Assembly (NCBI GenBank): GCA_009699875.1
Contig: WLNI01000001.1
Span: forward strand, 992,001-1,056,000
DNA from: Actinomycetota bacterium
GTDB taxonomy: Bacteria > Actinomycetota > Acidimicrobiia > Acidimicrobiales > RAAP-2
DNA: 64,000 bases
Direction: 5' to 3'
Shown one piece after another: positions 15,855-23,556 of the stretch. The position numbers and the translations under genes were made by a program. Positions within the stretch are counted from its first letter, which is position 1. Every line of letters begins with the position of its first letter. A model generated the notes under the pieces. That model was given only the letters and a program-made list of their open reading frames with translations. It had not been told where the DNA came from and ran no database searches.

Positions 15855-15924
15855 GGTGGGGGACCTTTCTGCGTGATTCCTTCAAGATCGTAGTGGAGCC
15901 CCGCGGCCCCCAGTGTGTCGGCAC

Positions 15925-15937
15925 TACCCTCGGTGGT
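15925..15937 (+). promoter_or_regulatory. Leaderless -10 element of the Nudix gene
   Basis: TACCCT at 15925-15930 ends seven bases before the ATG at 15938. This also selects that ATG over the much longer upstream frame, which runs antisense through the DUF929 gene. Confidence 0.45.
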
Positions 15938-16843
15938 ATGGCTCCTTCTGAGAACCCAGAACCACCTCTTATCCCCCGCCCAGCAGCCACGGTGATGCTG
16001 GTGAGAGATAGCCAGGATTCCGGTATTGAGGTCCTCATGGTCAAGAGGAATCTGAACTCTGATTTTGTGGGTGGCGCCTACGTCTTCCCTGGTGGTGCTG
16101 TCGACTTGGCGGACGGTGGGAGTGAAGCAGATTCCTACTGTCGAGGACGGAGCGACGAAGAGGCCAGTGTTCTTCTTGGCGTCGATCACGGAGGCCTGGC
16201 CTACTGGGTTGCGGTGTTGCGAGAGTTATTCGAAGAGGCCGGAATTCTCCTGGCAACAACTCGGGAAGGAACAGCTCTCGAATTAACGGGTACTACCGCC
16301 ACGAGATTTGTTCAGCACCGCGCCACCGTCAACGACCGATCACGGCGCTTTCTGGACATTATTGCCGAGGAGGACCTCACGCTTGATGTTGGCGGTCTTC
16401 ACTACTTTGCCCACTGGATAACCCCAGAGGGCGCACCGCGCCGCTACGACACTCGCTTTTTTGTAGCTACCGCACCCGAACGCCAAACCGCAGCACATGA
16501 TGCGTCTGAGGTTGTCGCTGACGAATGGATCAATCCCAACGACGCACTTCGACGACATCGAGAAGGCGATATTGAAATCATCTTTCCGACAATTCGAAAC
16601 CTTCAAGCAATCTCTCGATTCGAATCAGCTGAGGAGCTCATGAACGCAGCAATTACGGCGGCTTCTGTTCCGGCGATCCTGCCTCGGATTACGGTCTCTG
16701 AGAAGGGAGTTCGGATTCTGTTGCCAGGAGACGACGGCTACGAAGAGGCGTATCGCACAGGGACGAATCCCTCGTCAAAAGGTGACTTTAATGAGGCGGT
16801 CCGCCAAATCTCTGCAGCAGCAAATCCCACGCCCGAAGGATAA
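15938..16843 (+). CDS. Nudix hydrolase (NUDT19/CoA-diphosphatase-like)
   Basis: A 301-residue Nudix enzyme that hydrolyses a nucleoside diphosphate linked to some group X. The Nudix box is split by an insertion: FPGGAVD at 50-56 and RELFEEAGIL at 95-104, as in NUDT19-type proteins, some of which act on CoA and acyl-CoA. The usual pattern of a wide separation between the GG and the RELxEE halves is clear. The longer open frame starting at 15728 is rejected because it lies over the DUF929 gene. It is divergent from that gene with about 80 bases between them. Confidence 0.82.
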   Translation: MAPSENPEPPLIPRPAATVMLVRDSQDSGIEVLMVKRNLNSDFVGGAYVFPGGAVDLADGGSEADSYCRGRSDEEASVLLGVDHGGLAYWVAVLRELFEEAGILLATTREGTALELTGTTATRFVQHRATVNDRSRRFLDIIAEEDLTLDVGGLHYFAHWITPEGAPRRYDTRFFVATAPERQTAAHDASEVVADEWINPNDALRRHREGDIEIIFPTIRNLQAISRFESAEELMNAAITAASVPAILPRITVSEKGVRILLPGDDGYEEAYRTGTNPSSKGDFNEAVRQISAAANPTPEG

Positions 16844-16980
16844 GGAGAACCTCCGGGCCTCGCTCGCAAAGAGATCTCGTGACGTGCACAGATATCTCGC
16901 AAAATCAGAAGTTGGCAGCGTTTCAGAAAGTTGCGCCGCGTTGTTCTAGGTTGATGAGGTCAACACTACGAGGGGGAAAC

Positions 16981-18594
16981 ATGAAGAATCGTCGCCACTT
17001 GATCTCGGTCTGCTCAGCAGCTGGTGCACTCGCTCTTTCAACGTTGTCGTTTCTTGGAGCATCGCTGCCAGCGGCGGCGAGTTCATCATCGAGCAAGGTT
17101 CTCACTGTCGGAACCTTTCAGGGCCACAAAGGTCAGTACACGACAATCCAAGCTGCGGTGAACGCGGCAAAGAGCGGCGACTGGGTCCTCGTAGGTCCAG
17201 GTGTCTACAAAGAGTCAGCTGATCTTCAAAATCTCCCGACAACCACTGAGCACGGTGGCTTTGGCGGCGTGCTGGTCACGACCGCAGGGATCCACATTCG
17301 TGGAATGAATCGAGCATCAACGGTGATTGACGGAACCAAGGCTGGGGCACCGAAGTGTTCGTCAAATCCCAATGATCAACAGTTCGGTGCCGTACAAGAT
17401 GGAGCAGCATTGGGTCGAAACGGCATCGTTGTCTACAAAGCAAACAATGTCAGTATCGACAACTTGACGGTGTGCAATTTTCTCGGAGGTGCGGGAATCG
17501 CGGGAAACCAGATCTGGTGGAATGGTGGAGCTGAGACCGCAGGAATCGGTCTCAAAGGCTACGAAGGCTCATACCTGACGGCGACCTCAACGTACTTTGG
17601 AGAAGAGAAAACTGCAGCAACCTACGGAATCTTCTCTTCACAATCCCAAGGAAACGGTGCGAAGTGGTCCAACATCTACGGTTCGAACTTCAACGACGCT
17701 GGCATGTACATCGGGGCGTGTTTGCAACTTTGTGACGTCACGGTTGATAAGGCCTGGATGGAGTACTCAGCGCTGGGCTACTCAGGAACAAACTCTGGTG
17801 GTGCCATTGTGATTAAGAACTCACTATTTGACAAGAACAAAGATGGTTTTGACACCAACACCCAGATCAATGGTGACCCACCAGCTCCGCAGAATGGTGC
17901 GTGTCCAAATAATGGAACGTCACCGATTACCCACACGCACTCGTGCTGGGTCGTGATGAACAATGTCTTTCGAGATAACAACAACCCAAATGTTCCCCAA
18001 GCCGGAAACGCTGCCGCGGGCCCAACGGGAACAGGCATGACGCTTTCGGGAGGAAAGAACGACACGGTGATGAACAACGTGTTCTCGAATAACGGAGCAT
18101 GGGGAGTTCTCTTTATTCCCTTCCCTGACTCGGGAACACCTGACGTCAACCAAACCTGTGCAGGTACTGGCGGGGTAGAGACCCCAGGGTTTGGCTGTGT
18201 CTACGACCCAGTGAATAACAAACTTTCCAACAACACGTTCTCGAAGAATGGATTCTTCAAGAACCCTTCGAATGGTGATATCGGCCAGTTGGCTTTAAAT
18301 CCCAATGAAAAGTCGAACTGTTTCATTAATAACAAAGCACCGAATGGAACGTCGCCTGTCAACCTCGCCAAACAGTTCCCGACATGTGGTGTGAACCGTG
18401 CCGAGCCGGCCGTGCCGCCAACGCTGCTCGCCCAGGTCTTGTGTGATACTGGATTTGGAAGTTGTCCCGCAGGCTCGACCTATCCCGTTTCAACCGGAGT
18501 GGTGATGCATCCACTTCCAAAACTCAAGACCATGCCGAATCCATGCGTGAATGTTCCCAATAACGCATGGTGCAAAAACGGTTCTGCGGTTTAA
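16981..18594 (+). CDS. Secreted right-handed beta-helix protein
   Basis: A 537-residue exported protein. A signal peptide (residues 1 to about 34: basic NRRH, hydrophobic core, then PAAAS) is followed by a region that starts TIQAAVNAAKSGDWV and has repeated short strands with Asn ladders (NNVFRDNN, NNVFSNNG, NNTFSKNG), the hallmark of pectate-lyase-like parallel beta-helices. It has about 15 cysteines, probably paired by the nearby VKOR/DUF929 system. The ATG at 16981 has GAGGGGG six bases upstream; an earlier in-frame GTG at 16879 would put charged residues before the signal peptide. The catalytic residues of known polysaccharide lyases are not recognisable, so the role (cell-surface structure or glycan enzyme) is open. 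It overlaps convergent mrp by four bases. Confidence 0.78.
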   Translation: MKNRRHLISVCSAAGALALSTLSFLGASLPAAASSSSSKVLTVGTFQGHKGQYTTIQAAVNAAKSGDWVLVGPGVYKESADLQNLPTTTEHGGFGGVLVTTAGIHIRGMNRASTVIDGTKAGAPKCSSNPNDQQFGAVQDGAALGRNGIVVYKANNVSIDNLTVCNFLGGAGIAGNQIWWNGGAETAGIGLKGYEGSYLTATSTYFGEEKTAATYGIFSSQSQGNGAKWSNIYGSNFNDAGMYIGACLQLCDVTVDKAWMEYSALGYSGTNSGGAIVIKNSLFDKNKDGFDTNTQINGDPPAPQNGACPNNGTSPITHTHSCWVVMNNVFRDNNNPNVPQAGNAAAGPTGTGMTLSGGKNDTVMNNVFSNNGAWGVLFIPFPDSGTPDVNQTCAGTGGVETPGFGCVYDPVNNKLSNNTFSKNGFFKNPSNGDIGQLALNPNEKSNCFINNKAPNGTSPVNLAKQFPTCGVNRAEPAVPPTLLAQVLCDTGFGSCPAGSTYPVSTGVVMHPLPKLKTMPNPCVNVPNNAWCKNGSAV

Positions 18595-19766
18595 CGCTCG
18601 GATTCTTTGAGAGCGAGTTCAAGAGACTCAATCATTCGAGCGCTACATCCCGTGACGTCTCGGAGAGGAGCAACGTCTTCGGCGATGGTGGTTGCCATCT
18701 GATCGAAGGCGGCACTCAGTGGAGTGTCACCTCCCGCAACAGGCTGGCCGAGATCTCCTCCGGCCACGACCGATGGGTCTAAGGGAATTGAGCCAAGGAG
18801 TGGCACGCCGAGACTGGCGGCTAAGCGCTCGCCGCCACCAGAGCCAAAGAGTGTGTAGGTCTCGCCGTGTTCACAGGTGAAAGCACTCATATTTTCAATA
18901 ACGCCGGCGACTCGCAGATTTCCCTTCCGAGCCATGTCCGCAGCACGAGCGGCAACTTGTTGAGCAGCGAGTGGTGGCGTAGTGACGATTAAAAGTTCAG
19001 TTCGTGGCAAAAGGCGGGCCAACCCCATCTGGACGTCACCGGTCCCCGGGGGCAAGTCGATCAAGAGATAGTCGATGTCGTCCCAGTGGGCGTCTTCAAT
19101 GAACTGTTGCACCGCGCGGTTGAGGATTAGTCCTCGCCACATAATTGCTTGATCCTCTTCGGCCAAGAATCCCATTGAGAGAACACGCAGTTCCCCATCG
19201 CCGACATGAAGTTTTTTCGGGACCATCTTTTTGTCATGCGCTTCAACAGGACCGTCGAGACCCAAAAGGCGAGGAACAGAAAACCCCCAGATGTCAGCGT
19301 CAAGAATTCCAACCGTGAAACCTTTTCGAGCAAGGGCAACGCCAACGTTGACGGTGATCGAGGACTTGCCGACGCCTCCTTTTCCAGAGGCAATCCCAAG
19401 GATCCGTGTTCGCAGCGGGATCGACGTCACGGGGGCGTCACTTTGGGCCGCTTTGCGTGCGATATTCATCAACGTCGCTTTGGCTTCAGCATCGAGTTGC
19501 CCAATTGAAATGGTGACCTCAGTGACACCCACCAGTGAGACGATGGCTCGTCGAACGTCCTCTTCGATCTGTGAACGCAAAGGACACGCTGCGGTGGTCA
19601 GAGCTACCGAGATGGTGGCGTGGCCTTGTTGAGACACGTCGATCTCTCCCACCATCCCCAGTTCGACAATATTGAGGCCCAGTTCTGGGTCGATGACGTT
19701 GGTGAGCTGGTGGCGAATAGTGGCGGCCAGGTCCAATGATTCTCGGTCCGAGAGTGGAGTGGCCAT
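18591..19766 (-). CDS. mrp: Mrp/ApbC-type Fe-S cluster carrier ATPase
   Basis: A 391-residue scaffold/carrier protein of Fe-S cluster assembly. Residues 1 to about 90 are a MIP18/DUF59 domain (VIDPELGLNIVELGMV), followed by the Mrp ATPase with deviant P-loop GKGGVGKSS near 131-139 and the LLIDLPPGTGDVQMG motif. The position that in many Mrp proteins holds the cluster-binding CxxC reads MSAFTCEHGE, with only one Cys, a variation also common in actinobacteria. It is divergent from erpA, another Fe-S gene. The start is backed by TAACCT ending six bases before the ATG. Confidence 0.9.
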   Translation of the reverse strand: MATPLSDRESLDLAATIRHQLTNVIDPELGLNIVELGMVGEIDVSQQGHATISVALTTAACPLRSQIEEDVRRAIVSLVGVTEVTISIGQLDAEAKATLMNIARKAAQSDAPVTSIPLRTRILGIASGKGGVGKSSITVNVGVALARKGFTVGILDADIWGFSVPRLLGLDGPVEAHDKKMVPKKLHVGDGELRVLSMGFLAEEDQAIMWRGLILNRAVQQFIEDAHWDDIDYLLIDLPPGTGDVQMGLARLLPRTELLIVTTPPLAAQQVAARAADMARKGNLRVAGVIENMSAFTCEHGETYTLFGSGGGERLAASLGVPLLGSIPLDPSVVAGGDLGQPVAGGDTPLSAAFDQMATTIAEDVAPLRDVTGCSARMIESLELALKESER

Positions 19767-19778
19767 AGCTCTAGGTTA
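19767..19778 (-). promoter_or_regulatory. Leaderless -10 element of mrp
   Basis: TAACCT (complement of 19773-19778) ends six bases before the ATG of mrp; the intervening AGAGCT lacks a ribosome site at proper distance. It is identical in hexamer and spacing to the oleA element. Confidence 0.55.
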
Positions 19779-19808
19779 CCGGCGGAGAAATGCCCTGAAT
19801 CCTAGGAA

Positions 19809-19829
19809 CGAAGCCCCCTTGGGGCTTCG
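19809..19829. repeat. Perfect inverted repeat between mrp and erpA
   Basis: CGAAGCCCC and GGGGCTTCG form a 9-bp perfect stem around a 3-base loop. It lies between two divergent promoters, so it is not placed as a terminator of either gene; an operator or a structured start of the antisense leader is possible. Confidence 0.6.
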
Positions 19830-19854
19830 GGGTATTCGAATTCCGCCAGGGCGG

Positions 19855-19883
19855 CTGACGGAAGGGGTGCTGGTCGCTAGTAT
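19855..19883 (+). promoter_or_regulatory. Promoter of erpA
   Basis: CTGACG (19855-19860), 17-base spacer, TAGTAT (19878-19883). The transcript would start near 19890 and carry a leader of about 57 bases with a GGAGG upstream of the ATG at 19947. Confidence 0.55.
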
Positions 19884-19946
19884 GGGTGCTTAGTCGCCAT
19901 GTCGCTTCACAGCGACCAGAGAACCTTTGAGGAGGCCTCGAACACT

Positions 19947-20312
19947 ATGAGCCTTGCAACATCAGTCAACATCGGAAAAAAACCAGACCCTGTTACCCTC
20001 TCAGATCTTGCTGCGACCAAAGTCGCAGAGTTGCTCGCTGATGAGTCAGCGAACGAAGCACTTGCACTGCGAGTCGCTGTGAAAGCTGGCGGTTGTTCAG
20101 GCTTTAGCTACGACATGTTCTTCGACTCCGAAGTTGCAGACGACGACGTGGTTCGAGAGTTTGGAGCCGTCAAGGTCATCGTTGACAAAGAAAGCGCCGA
20201 AATGCTTTCTGGTTCGTCGCTTGACTATGAAGACGGATTGAACGGTGCGGGCTTTCACATCACCAACCCGAACGCCTCGCGCACCTGCGGCTGCGGCTCA
20301 TCATTTAGTTAA
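19947..20312 (+). CDS. erpA: ErpA/IscA-type Fe-S cluster insertion protein
   Basis: A 121-residue A-type carrier that hands Fe-S clusters to apo-enzymes. The three conserved cysteines are C50 in GGCSGF and C114/C116 in TCGCGSSF. An upstream in-frame ATG at 19899 would add 16 residues; the 19947 ATG is preferred since GGAGG lies 11 bases upstream and the fold begins normally after about 15 residues. It is followed nine bases after its stop by the gene for a protein with two predicted 2Fe-2S clusters, a plausible client. Confidence 0.88.
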   Translation: MSLATSVNIGKKPDPVTLSDLAATKVAELLADESANEALALRVAVKAGGCSGFSYDMFFDSEVADDDVVREFGAVKVIVDKESAEMLSGSSLDYEDGLNGAGFHITNPNASRTCGCGSSFS

Positions 20313-20321
20313 TCGGCGTTC

Positions 20322-21914
20322 ATGGCGTCGCAAGAGACGCCACTGGTCTCATTTGAGGTAAACGGAGAGACCCTTGCATGCTCCTCAGAAGGAACGCTCC
20401 TTGACGCGCTCAAATCCGAAACGAATTTCTCGAGCGTCAAAGATGGGTGCAGTCCCCAAGGACAATGTGGTTGTTGCACGGTCCTTGTTGACGGGGTTGC
20501 TCGTGTCTCGTGCGTTACACCACTACGAAGAGTTGCTGGCCGAACAATCACGACGCTTGAAGGTGTTGATCCTCTGCTTCGCCAACGTCTCTTCGATGCT
20601 TTTGAATGCACAGGGGCGAGTCAATGTGGATTCTGCACCCCAGGGATCTTGGTGCGACTCTGCGGTCTGGCAAGAAAAGGATCCCCAACTGAATCCCAGG
20701 TGCGCACGGCACTTGGCGCCCACCTGTGCCGATGCACGGGATTTCAATCAATCGTCGATGCGGCCCTTTTGGCCCTTCATGACGCCGCAGAGATTCCCGC
20801 TCCACGAGATCCAGAAAAGGCGTCAGCGCGAGCCGCCTTGGAAAGTGGGACGCGTCAACACATTGGCGTTGACGTGATGGAGGGTGCCGCTGGTTTTGCG
20901 ATTGATACCTATCCTCCCCAAAGCCTGGTGGCTGTAGCGACATCAAATGGGGAATACGTCGTTGGGGAAAGTGAGCGTTCTGCTCGAGCACTCTCGGGAA
21001 AAGTGCAGGGGAGGAACTCAAGTGTTCCGCTTCGAGCCAGTGTGACCGTCCCCGAGATTGATGGGTCGATCCTGACGCTCCAGACGACGTTCGTTGAACC
21101 TGGCTACGTCGAAAGCGACACGAGTTGGTGTGAACCAGGCGGGACTCCAGCATCAGCATTCGCCAACGCCGGTGCCTTTGGCGCCAAACGACACTCTCGA
21201 GTGGGACAAGACGCGGCGCGTCTCGCGGAGGAGTACAAGCAAAGCGTCGTGGCGATCTGGCCACGTGAAGAAGTGGTCAGGAGAGGAGCGAAACGTCCCC
21301 CCATTGCGCTCTCGCTTCGAGGAGATGGCTCAGGGTCGTTGCGGATCGGCAGAACCCCTGACAGTGATGACCTCACGCCACTCTGTGAGACGCTCCGAGA
21401 GAAATTCGACAAGATCACCGTCGAGGTGGTCGATATCGTGGGGCCACGCGTCGGGGCAAGCCATCGAGGCGCAGTGATTGCGGAACTCCTCGCCGCCAAA
21501 GCGTCACTCCATGGCGTGGCCGGTGAGCCAATCGAGGTGGAAGCACTCAATGGTGCTCGAGCCAGCGTGGCCAAACGAGATGACGGGTCCCTTGAGGTTC
21601 GAGTTGCAGCGGGAGATCCACTCTGCGATGTCACACTCGAAAGCTACGTCGTCGGAGCGGTGCACCAAGGCCTCGGTATGGTCCAGAGCGAAGGTATCGC
21701 CGTCGACGAGGAGGGCGACGTCCATGACCTCACCATTCGCTCGTTTGGAATTCTCTCGGCCTCACAGATGCCCAGAGTCCATGTGGTGATCGAGGATGAC
21801 CCGCGAGAACCCCTGGCGTGCGGGGTTGCGGTCCTTGCTGCGACAATGGCCGTACATTGGGTTGCGTCAGGTCGAGGCCCGGTTTGGCCAGTCGAGAGAG
21901 AGGTTGTTGGATGA
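20322..21914 (+). CDS. XDH-type 2Fe-2S domain fused to a shortened, degenerate molybdenum-subunit-like region
   Basis: A 530-residue protein of unusual build. Residues 1 to about 155 are a complete xanthine-dehydrogenase/CO-dehydrogenase small subunit: plant-type cluster C43, C49, C51/C52, C64 (GCSPQGQCGCCTV), second cluster C102, C105, C136, C138. Residues from about 165 to 530 resemble fragments of the large molybdopterin-binding subunit: VEPGYVESD and AGAFGAK near 265-290, WPREEVVRRGAKRPP, and a C-terminal GAVHQGLGMVQSEG. The whole large-subunit region is about 365 residues against about 750 in active enzymes, and the place where the catalytic glutamate motif (GVGE) is expected reads CGVAVLAAT. 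Probably not a normal molybdenum hydroxylase. ATG start near erpA; its stop overlaps ridA by four bases. Confidence 0.72.
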   Translation: MASQETPLVSFEVNGETLACSSEGTLLDALKSETNFSSVKDGCSPQGQCGCCTVLVDGVARVSCVTPLRRVAGRTITTLEGVDPLLRQRLFDAFECTGASQCGFCTPGILVRLCGLARKGSPTESQVRTALGAHLCRCTGFQSIVDAALLALHDAAEIPAPRDPEKASARAALESGTRQHIGVDVMEGAAGFAIDTYPPQSLVAVATSNGEYVVGESERSARALSGKVQGRNSSVPLRASVTVPEIDGSILTLQTTFVEPGYVESDTSWCEPGGTPASAFANAGAFGAKRHSRVGQDAARLAEEYKQSVVAIWPREEVVRRGAKRPPIALSLRGDGSGSLRIGRTPDSDDLTPLCETLREKFDKITVEVVDIVGPRVGASHRGAVIAELLAAKASLHGVAGEPIEVEALNGARASVAKRDDGSLEVRVAAGDPLCDVTLESYVVGAVHQGLGMVQSEGIAVDEEGDVHDLTIRSFGILSASQMPRVHVVIEDDPREPLACGVAVLAATMAVHWVASGRGPVWPVEREVVG

Positions 21915-22285
21915 GTGCTCCCATTGGTCCCTACTCTCCTATTGTGCGCGCCGGCTCTCTTGTGGTGACGTCTGGTCAGTTGGGGATTCTTCCGAGTGAG
22001 ACAGGCCCCGTGCTGGTTGAAGGTGGGACGAGTGCACAGCTCCGCCAAGCCTTGGCCAATGCACTCGAGCTGCTTTCCTCGGAAGCGCTTCGGATCGAAG
22101 ACGTGATTAAAGCGACCGTGTTCTTGGTCGACATGTCGGAGTTCGCCAATGTCAATGAGGTCTGGATCGAGTTCTTCGCTGGTCACCGGCCGGCGAGAAC
22201 TGCGATTGGTGTAAGTGCGTTGCCACTTGGAGCTTCCATTGAAATTGAGCTGTGGGCGGTTGATCCATCAGAAAGTTCGATATGA
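21911..22285 (+). CDS. ridA: RidA-family protein (enamine/imine deaminase)
   Basis: A 124-residue member of the RidA/YjgF family, which hydrolyses reactive enamine and imine intermediates to ketones. It begins MSAPIGPYSPIV, and the conserved Arg lies in HRPARTAIGVSALP, followed by the IEIELWA strand. Longer frames upstream lie inside the preceding gene; the ATG at 21911 overlaps its stop (ATGA). It sits between the 2Fe-2S fusion gene and a membrane protein gene with four-base overlaps on both sides, so all three are likely one transcript. Whether it detoxifies a product of the fusion protein is unknown. Confidence 0.85.
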   Translation: MSAPIGPYSPIVRAGSLVVTSGQLGILPSETGPVLVEGGTSAQLRQALANALELLSSEALRIEDVIKATVFLVDMSEFANVNEVWIEFFAGHRPARTAIGVSALPLGASIEIELWAVDPSESSI

Positions 22286-22839
22286 GTGTGCCCGAGTCAC
22301 AACCCAAGAACGAGAAATTAACTAGGCATGGATTGCTTCTTCAGGTAGCCCATAAGATCATTGATTGGGTTGACCCTGAACAACACGCCGAAGGTGTGGT
22401 CTATGGAATCATCACGGTCGGCGCGGTTATCGCTATTGAATCTGCAAGCGACCTGGCACCAAGCCATGACATCGCTGGAACCATTTTGGTTCTCGTCGTC
22501 TACTGGATGGTTCACTCGTATTCAACGGTGATGGGGAATCTCTTTCGCACCAAAGAAGCGTGGCACTGGGGCCTCGTGAAAGAGACCATGCGCGATGAGT
22601 TCTCTATCATGCGCGGGGCTGCTCTCCCGATCATCATGATGACGGTCTTCGCACTTTTTGGAAGTGGTACTACTCAAGTGATGTGGGCGGGTCTCATTAC
22701 TGTGATGGTGCTCATTATGGCCTTTCAGGCTGTTGCCGGGGCTCGAGCGGGACTGCGAGGCATCGCCCTGTGGGCTCAATTGGCGGTCGGACTGTTTTTT
22801 GGGCTGTTCCTGATTGTGATCAAGTACGTCGTTGGTTGA
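22282..22839 (+). CDS. Unknown four-segment membrane protein
   Basis: A 185-residue integral membrane protein that I do not recognise. After about 25 polar residues it has hydrophobic stretches at roughly 33-52, 60-80, 110-150 (probably two) and 158-183. It has a charged central loop with FRTKEAWHWGLVKETM and no catalytic motif. It starts at an ATG overlapping the ridA stop, and its own stop is three bases from the convergent glnR-like gene. Confidence 0.7.
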   Translation: MSVPESQPKNEKLTRHGLLLQVAHKIIDWVDPEQHAEGVVYGIITVGAVIAIESASDLAPSHDIAGTILVLVVYWMVHSYSTVMGNLFRTKEAWHWGLVKETMRDEFSIMRGAALPIIMMTVFALFGSGTTQVMWAGLITVMVLIMAFQAVAGARAGLRGIALWAQLAVGLFFGLFLIVIKYVVG

Positions 22840-22842
22840 GGC

Positions 22843-23538
22843 TCAGGAACCTGGAGACCAGCCATAGTTGCCGAATCGATAGCCGACGCTACGAACAGTC
22901 TGAATCAGGTGCGCGTGCTCTTCTCCCAACTTTGCCCGGAGACGTCGTATATGAACGTCAACCGTTCGAGCTCCGCCGTAGTATTCGTAGCCCCAGACTC
23001 GACTTAGAAGCGTCTCTCGAGAAAAGACTTTTGCGGGGTGACTGGCCAGGAAGCGAAGTAACTCGTACTCCATATAGGTCAGATCTAAGACCCGACCGGC
23101 AATGGCGGCTTGGTACGTCGAGAGATTGATTTGCAAGGGTCCAAAGTCAACAATGTCGGCATTGACACCTCGACCCTGTCGCTCAAGTTCAATGGTGAGA
23201 CGTGTCGAAATTTCACTGACGTTCATTGGCGTCAGTGAGAAGTCGTCAAAGAGGTCTTCTCTCAGGGAGAGATCCGCAAGCTGTTCGGGGTCCACGACTA
23301 ACAACAAGGGCGCCACCGGCTGCTCTCGCTTTCGAAGTGCTCGACACACGCTGAGCGCCTCGCTGAGTCCGCTGCTTGCGACGACAACCGCACCCGACCA
23401 GGCGAGATTTGTCATTCGAGCTTCGTCGCCTTCGGCCTCGGCGGCGTTTGCCACGCAGTGATAGGGGTAGCCAATCTCCGTGATCGCAAGCAGTACCTCA
23501 GCAGGAGCAGGATTTGGATAACAGACGATTGGGTCCAT
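22843..23538 (-). CDS. glnR: GlnR-like OmpR-family nitrogen regulator
   Basis: A 231-residue protein with an N-terminal receiver-like domain (1-120) and a C-terminal winged helix (about 135-228; TYMEYELLRFLASHP, VWGYEYYGGARTVDVHIRRLRAKLG). The receiver lacks a proper phosphorylation site: the acidic cluster and acceptor Asp are not at their places, as in actinobacterial GlnR, which works without a kinase. It lies 18 bases downstream of glnA in the glnII-glnA-glnR direction, which supports a role in nitrogen control. A generic orphan response regulator is the alternative. Confidence 0.75.
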   Translation of the reverse strand: MDPIVCYPNPAPAEVLLAITEIGYPYHCVANAAEAEGDEARMTNLAWSGAVVVASSGLSEALSVCRALRKREQPVAPLLLVVDPEQLADLSLREDLFDDFSLTPMNVSEISTRLTIELERQGRGVNADIVDFGPLQINLSTYQAAIAGRVLDLTYMEYELLRFLASHPAKVFSRETLLSRVWGYEYYGGARTVDVHIRRLRAKLGEEHAHLIQTVRSVGYRFGNYGWSPGS

Positions 23539-23556
23539 GGTTCGCCCTAGTTCCTC

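Noticed and set aside
20548-21264. 238-codon minus-strand frame inside the 2Fe-2S fusion gene
   Set aside because: Antisense shadow with random composition; the plus strand has intact cluster motifs.
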